NCBI GenBank assembly: GCA_021827225.1
Contig: JAKAXG010000018.1
Coordinates: 1-16,786, forward strand
Direction of reading: 5' to 3'
Source: Actinomycetes bacterium
GTDB lineage: Bacteria; Actinomycetota; Acidimicrobiia; Acidimicrobiales; Palsa-688
Length of the DNA: 16,786 nt
Below, piece after piece: positions 13,894-16,786 of the stretch; position 1 is the stretch's first letter, and each line of letters begins with the position of its first letter. Both the position numbers and the translations under genes were made by a program. The notes under the pieces were generated by a model. The model ran no database searches and had not been told where the DNA came from. It saw only the letters and a program-made list of their open reading frames with translations.

Positions 13894-15522
13894 GTGCCCC
13901 GAGGTCGGTGCCGGACCAGCCGGGGCTGAGGTCGATGTGGTGGAGGTGGGCGCCGGCACCGGTCGCGTCGTGGGGGTCGCCTGGCCGGACGCGGCTACCG
14001 TGGCGGCGGTCGATCCGGTCTGGGAGGGGGTCCCGGGGCCGGCAGGGGCCGATCCTGGCCGGGCGGCGGGGGGACCGGGCTGCGCCGGCGTCGGGCCGGT
14101 GTGGCTCGGCACCGAACCCGACAGACCCGCAGCCGACGACGCATGACTCGGCACCGAGCCCGACCGGCCCGGAGCCGACGAGGCCGCGGTGGGCAGGGAA
14201 CCAGCGGGGGGCAGGGAAGCAGCGGTGGGCAGGGAGGCAGCGGTGGCAAGGGAAGCAGCGGCCGCCGGCGCCGGCGCGGGGGCTGCGGAGGACGGCGGCC
14301 CCGTCGTCGGGACAGGGAGCGGGGCGCCGGCCGACGCCACGGCCGGATCAGCGGGCGCGGGGGGCTTCGCCAGGTGGCGGACGACGGTCGTTGCCGGGGC
14401 CGGGGCGGTGGCCACCTCGGCCGGGGTGAGGGACACCACGCTGGGGGCGACGGCATGGATAGCGCTGGCCAGCACGATCGTCCGCCCGACAGTGGAGAGC
14501 GTCGCCGGCAGGGCGGAGGGCGCCGTCCACCCCAGGAACGGCAGCTGGGCCACCCACGTCACCGGTCCCATCGCCCAGCCCAGCCGGCCGATGGACAGTG
14601 ACAGCAGGGCCCTGACGACGGCCGGGTCGAACTGGCCGCCGGCGCACCGGGTCAGTTCCCGACGGGCGGCCGAAGGTGACATCGGTTTCTTGTACGAGCG
14701 GGTGGCCGTCATCACCTCGAAGGCGTCGGCGACCGCGACGATGCGCCCCGACAGGGTGATCTGGTCCCCGCTGATGCCCCGGGGGTAGCCGTGGCCGTTC
14801 CAGAACTCGTGGTGCTCCCACGCCGCCGCCGCCCACGGCCCCAGCCATCCGATCAGCGGCTCGATCAGGTTGCGGCCGGCCTCGGGATGGCCCTTCAGCA
14901 CCTCCCACTCCTCGGCCGTCGGCTTCCCGTTCTTGTTGAGGATCGACCCGGGGACCTCGAGCTTGCCGACGTCGTGCAACAGGGCGGCCCAGTGCAGCTT
15001 CTCCCGGTCGGAGCGGGAGAGTCCCATCTCCTTGCCGATCATGTCGGCGTACACCCGGACCCGCTCGCAGTGTCCCCGGGTACGCCGATCGTGCAGGCGC
15101 AGGGTGGTGGCCAGTTCCACGACGCGCGCGGCCGTCTCGTCCAGCGTCTCTCCGGGCCGGCCGCCCTGACGGGCTTCGTCGAGGCGCTGTTCCAGCATCC
15201 GTACCGACCCGATGCGCATCGCCGAGCGGAAGCGGGACGGGGCCTGGTCCGGGAAGACGAGGCTCAGCCGGAGCAGGGTCACAAGGGGCAGGAACCGGCG
15301 CAGGGCGACGCTGGTGATGATCAGCACCACAGTGGAGATCACCACGACCATGCCGAGCCACAGACTTTGCGTCCCCGGCCGGGTCGGCTCGCTGACCACC
15401 CGGCTCGCCGTGGCGCTGACCGCGATGGCGGCGACCATCGGGACGAGGGTGATCAGGGACCGGAGCACGAACGCGTGCGGTTTGCGACTGGCCCATTGGT
15501 TGGTCTTCTTGTGATCCGCCAC
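13879..15522 (-). CDS. Membrane HD-GYP domain protein with low-complexity C-terminal tail
   Basis: This 547-residue protein has two N-terminal transmembrane helices (about 19-43 and 54-74). An HD-GYP domain spans about 130-310, with H183-D184 in LLHDVGK, HH at 237-238 and NGHGYPRG containing G245-Y246-P247. Such domains hydrolyse cyclic di-GMP. A further hydrophobic segment (about 315-362) is followed by a roughly 185-residue Ala/Pro/Ser/Thr-rich tail with short repeats. If the last hydrophobic stretch spans the membrane, the tail would be outside the cell. The GTG start at 15522 has GGGAG 5 bases upstream; a longer in-frame start at 15909 would run into the AraC gene and adds low-complexity sequence. 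The leader before it has a CCCCG/CGGGG hairpin (15541-15556). The 3' end overlaps the response-regulator gene. No GGDEF or EAL gene is nearby. Confidence 0.92.
   Translation of the reverse strand: MADHKKTNQWASRKPHAFVLRSLITLVPMVAAIAVSATASRVVSEPTRPGTQSLWLGMVVVISTVVLIITSVALRRFLPLVTLLRLSLVFPDQAPSRFRSAMRIGSVRMLEQRLDEARQGGRPGETLDETAARVVELATTLRLHDRRTRGHCERVRVYADMIGKEMGLSRSDREKLHWAALLHDVGKLEVPGSILNKNGKPTAEEWEVLKGHPEAGRNLIEPLIGWLGPWAAAAWEHHEFWNGHGYPRGISGDQITLSGRIVAVADAFEVMTATRSYKKPMSPSAARRELTRCAGGQFDPAVVRALLSLSIGRLGWAMGPVTWVAQLPFLGWTAPSALPATLSTVGRTIVLASAIHAVAPSVVSLTPAEVATAPAPATTVVRHLAKPPAPADPAVASAGAPLPVPTTGPPSSAAPAPAPAAAASLATAASLPTAASLPPAGSLPTAASSAPGRSGSVPSHASSAAGLSGSVPSHTGPTPAQPGPPAARPGSAPAGPGTPSQTGSTAATVAASGQATPTTRPVPAPTSTTSTSAPAGPAPTSGHSKAR
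14105..14184 (-). repeat. Two copies of a 42-bp-spaced repeat in the HD-GYP tail
   Basis: Two similar blocks of about 38 bases begin CTCGGCACCGA at 14105 and 14147. They encode two copies of a 14-residue unit (SAPGRSGSVPSHAS and SAAGLSGSVPSHTG) in the low-complexity tail. Confidence 0.7.
14188..14259 (-). repeat. Four tandem 18-bp repeats in the HD-GYP tail
   Basis: Four consecutive 18-base units (14188, 14206, 14224, 14242), with consensus close to GGTGGGCAGGGAAGCAGC, keep the frame. They encode the six-residue pattern (A/G)SL(P/A)(T/P)A four times. In-frame tandem units are prone to copy-number change by slippage. Confidence 0.8.
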
Positions 15523-15656
15523 TACTGCTCCCTCGCAACACCCCGGCAAAACGGGGGTCTTCCCAAGATCGGCGGCTCCGCAGCATCCTGAAGCAGGTCT
15601 TCTTGGCGTTCCGGTCAGTCCGCTTTGCCGAGAATGGAGGGCCGGGCCCTCGGCCC

Positions 15657-15688
15657 CGCTGGCGTCTCCCCAGGGAGACAGCTCAGCG
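15657..15688 (-). terminator. Hairpin at the end of the AraC-type gene
   Basis: GTCTCCC (15664-15670) and GGGAGAC (15673-15679) are perfect complements. Outer arms CGCTG and CAGCG (15657-15661, 15684-15688) can also pair. The structure overlaps the stop codon of the AraC-type gene and lies before the HD-GYP leader, so it may terminate or attenuate read-through. The inner loop is only two bases, so at least one pair must open. Confidence 0.4.
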
Positions 15689-16621
15689 CCGCAGGGCGAC
15701 GCTGGGCGGCTCGCCGTAGACGCGCCGATAGTCCGTGGCGAAGCGCCGGGGACTGGCGAATCCCCACCGGGCGGCGATGGCCGCCACGGTGGCCCCGGAG
15801 GCCGGATCGGCCTGTTGGAGGTCGTGGCGGGCGGCTGCCAGGCGAACCTGGCGTAGGTAGGAGATGGGGGTGGTGTCGAGACAGGTGCGGAACCCGGCCT
15901 GGAGGGCACGAGGTGTCACCCGGGCGGCGGCGGCCACGTCGGCCAGGCTGATGTCGCTCGCCACGTTGGACTCGATGAAGCTGATGGCGCGGCGCAGGCT
16001 GGCCGGCAGGGCCCGGCGGGGGAGGTCTCCGGACTGGTCGACAGCCGTGTTGGCGAAGCTGGTCAGGGCGCAGGCCGCCAGGTTGCGGGTCATGGCCGCC
16101 GCCACCAGTGGGCTGCGGAGCACTTCGGAGTTGCTGCTGACCACGCGGTAGGTGTAGGCCAGGGTGGCCAGCCAGTGGTTCCCCGCCGCCGACGATACGG
16201 GCGGCATGGCCAGGAACGACACGCTCCCCGGTTCATAACCGGTCAGGTCAGCGGCGGCCGCCAGGATGGCCGACTTCGGGAGGCTGACGATGTCGAAGTC
16301 GACGTTGTCGAACGAGAAGTCGAATCCCCGATCGGCGTAGGTCACGAAGATGTCGCCTCGGTTCACCTGGTATGACTGGCCGGGAGGGCTGGCGACGTAG
16401 CGGCCGCCGCGCGAATGGCACACGAACACCGTGTCCAGAGGGTCGTAATGGCACGAGGCGGTGGCGGAATGGCGCAACCGGGTAACCGAGGCGTCCCCTA
16501 CCGGGGCGGTGACCGCGGAGAACACATAACCCGCCGGGTCTACGGCCGACATGGAGATCCGCGACAGGTGGGCGTCGATCCAAGCCTCGGCCGCCGCCGG
16601 ATCACCGGTCGAGAAGTTCAC
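15683..16621 (-). CDS. AraC family transcriptional regulator
   Basis: This 312-residue regulator has an N-terminal ligand-binding-like region (about 1-190), with HYDPLDTVFVCHSRGGRYVASPPGQSYQVNRGDIFV typical of the cupin-like AraC-binding fold. The C-terminal AraC DNA-binding domain (about 208-312) has two helix-turn-helix units: ISLADVAAAARVTPRALQAGF (224-244) and TVAAIAARWGFASPRRFATDY (278-298). It ends in the usual RRVYGEPPSVALRR. The start is GTG 16621, with GGAG 6 bases upstream. No effector or target can be named; the HD-GYP gene 160 bases downstream on the same strand or an off-window gene are possible targets. Confidence 0.93.
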   Translation of the reverse strand: MNFSTGDPAAAEAWIDAHLSRISMSAVDPAGYVFSAVTAPVGDASVTRLRHSATASCHYDPLDTVFVCHSRGGRYVASPPGQSYQVNRGDIFVTYADRGFDFSFDNVDFDIVSLPKSAILAAAADLTGYEPGSVSFLAMPPVSSAAGNHWLATLAYTYRVVSSNSEVLRSPLVAAAMTRNLAACALTSFANTAVDQSGDLPRRALPASLRRAISFIESNVASDISLADVAAAARVTPRALQAGFRTCLDTTPISYLRQVRLAAARHDLQQADPASGATVAAIAARWGFASPRRFATDYRRVYGEPPSVALRR

Positions 16622-16702
16622 CAGACGCTCCGAGCAGGCAGATGTCCCCTCCCAGCCGTTGCTGCGCCGGCGTCTGAAGCGCCGGTCGTCCCGATAAACG
16701 CA

Positions 16703-16712
16703 GTGACGTCAC
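16703..16712. promoter_or_regulatory. 10-bp perfect palindrome upstream of the AraC-type gene
   Basis: GTGACGTCAC is a perfect palindrome about 80 bases upstream of the AraC-type start. It could be an operator for that gene or for a gene to the right. A single short palindrome may also arise by chance. Confidence 0.3.
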
Positions 16713-16786
16713 CGAAAGCGTAACAGGTGCGGGACCGCGCTCGGTCACGCTGGTTTGATGCCAGTGCGGGTACTCGGAACCCCCAG

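Noticed and set aside
15523..15660. A possible c-di-GMP (GEMM) riboswitch in the HD-GYP leader, suggested by GGCAAAGC and GGAACGCCAAG on the minus strand
   Set aside because: The blocks only loosely resemble the consensus. The expected GNAA-capped helix between them is missing, so the match is too weak to call.
15523..15909. N-terminal extension of the HD-GYP protein to an upstream start
   Set aside because: It would overlap the AraC-type gene, is low-complexity, and GTG 15522 has a good ribosome binding site.
16758..16786. Possible start of a plus-strand gene at the right edge (ATG 16758, then VRVLGTP)
   Set aside because: Only nine codons are visible and there is no ribosome binding site, so it cannot be supported from this window.

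Overview
This is a G+C-rich chromosomal window whose third codon positions are strongly biased to G or C. The gene content points to an actinomycete-type bacterium (Actinomycetota): a TIGR03620-type F420-dependent luciferase-like oxidoreductase, a DUF929 thioredoxin-fold protein beside a VKOR protein, and many GTG/TTG starts. An HD-GYP protein and a branched-chain amino acid-type (Liv) ABC transporter under a CitA/DcuS-type two-component system fit a soil or aquatic lineage outside the classic streptomycetes. I cannot assign a genus.

Left part (1-5213). A minus-strand gene runs off the left edge. It carries the short LQR-SAGN-RAV motif that, in actinobacteria, often precedes eCIS-associated (DUF4157-type) sequences. 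Plus-strand genes follow: a possible 50-residue protein, an F420-dependent oxidoreductase, a stand-alone STAS anti-sigma antagonist, a membrane-anchored DUF929 thiol-redox protein followed by its likely recycling partner VKOR, a VOC-fold protein, and a two-TM membrane protein of unknown function.

Middle (5247-11282, minus strand). A DUF1801 protein and a hemerythrin-like protein lie downstream of a complete Liv transporter operon. The operon is transcribed livH-livM-livG-livF-substrate-binding lipoprotein and ends at a perfect 13-bp inverted repeat.

Right part (11283-16786). The liv operon shares a 215-bp divergent intergenic region with a CitA/DcuS-type sensor kinase and its overlapping response regulator. 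That region holds three tandem 9-bp repeats and a short inverted repeat. The response-regulator gene overlaps tail-to-tail with a membrane HD-GYP (predicted c-di-GMP phosphodiesterase) gene that has an unusual Ala/Pro/Ser/Thr-rich C-terminal tail built from short repeats. An AraC-type regulator gene lies upstream of it on the same strand, separated by a hairpin.

The most coherent unit is the sensor/regulator pair facing the Liv transporter, which suggests ligand-induced uptake of a small organic solute. The most intriguing lead is the edge gene with the eCIS-type motif, whose neighbours lie outside the window. No tRNA, rRNA, CRISPR array, insertion sequence or prophage gene was recognised.
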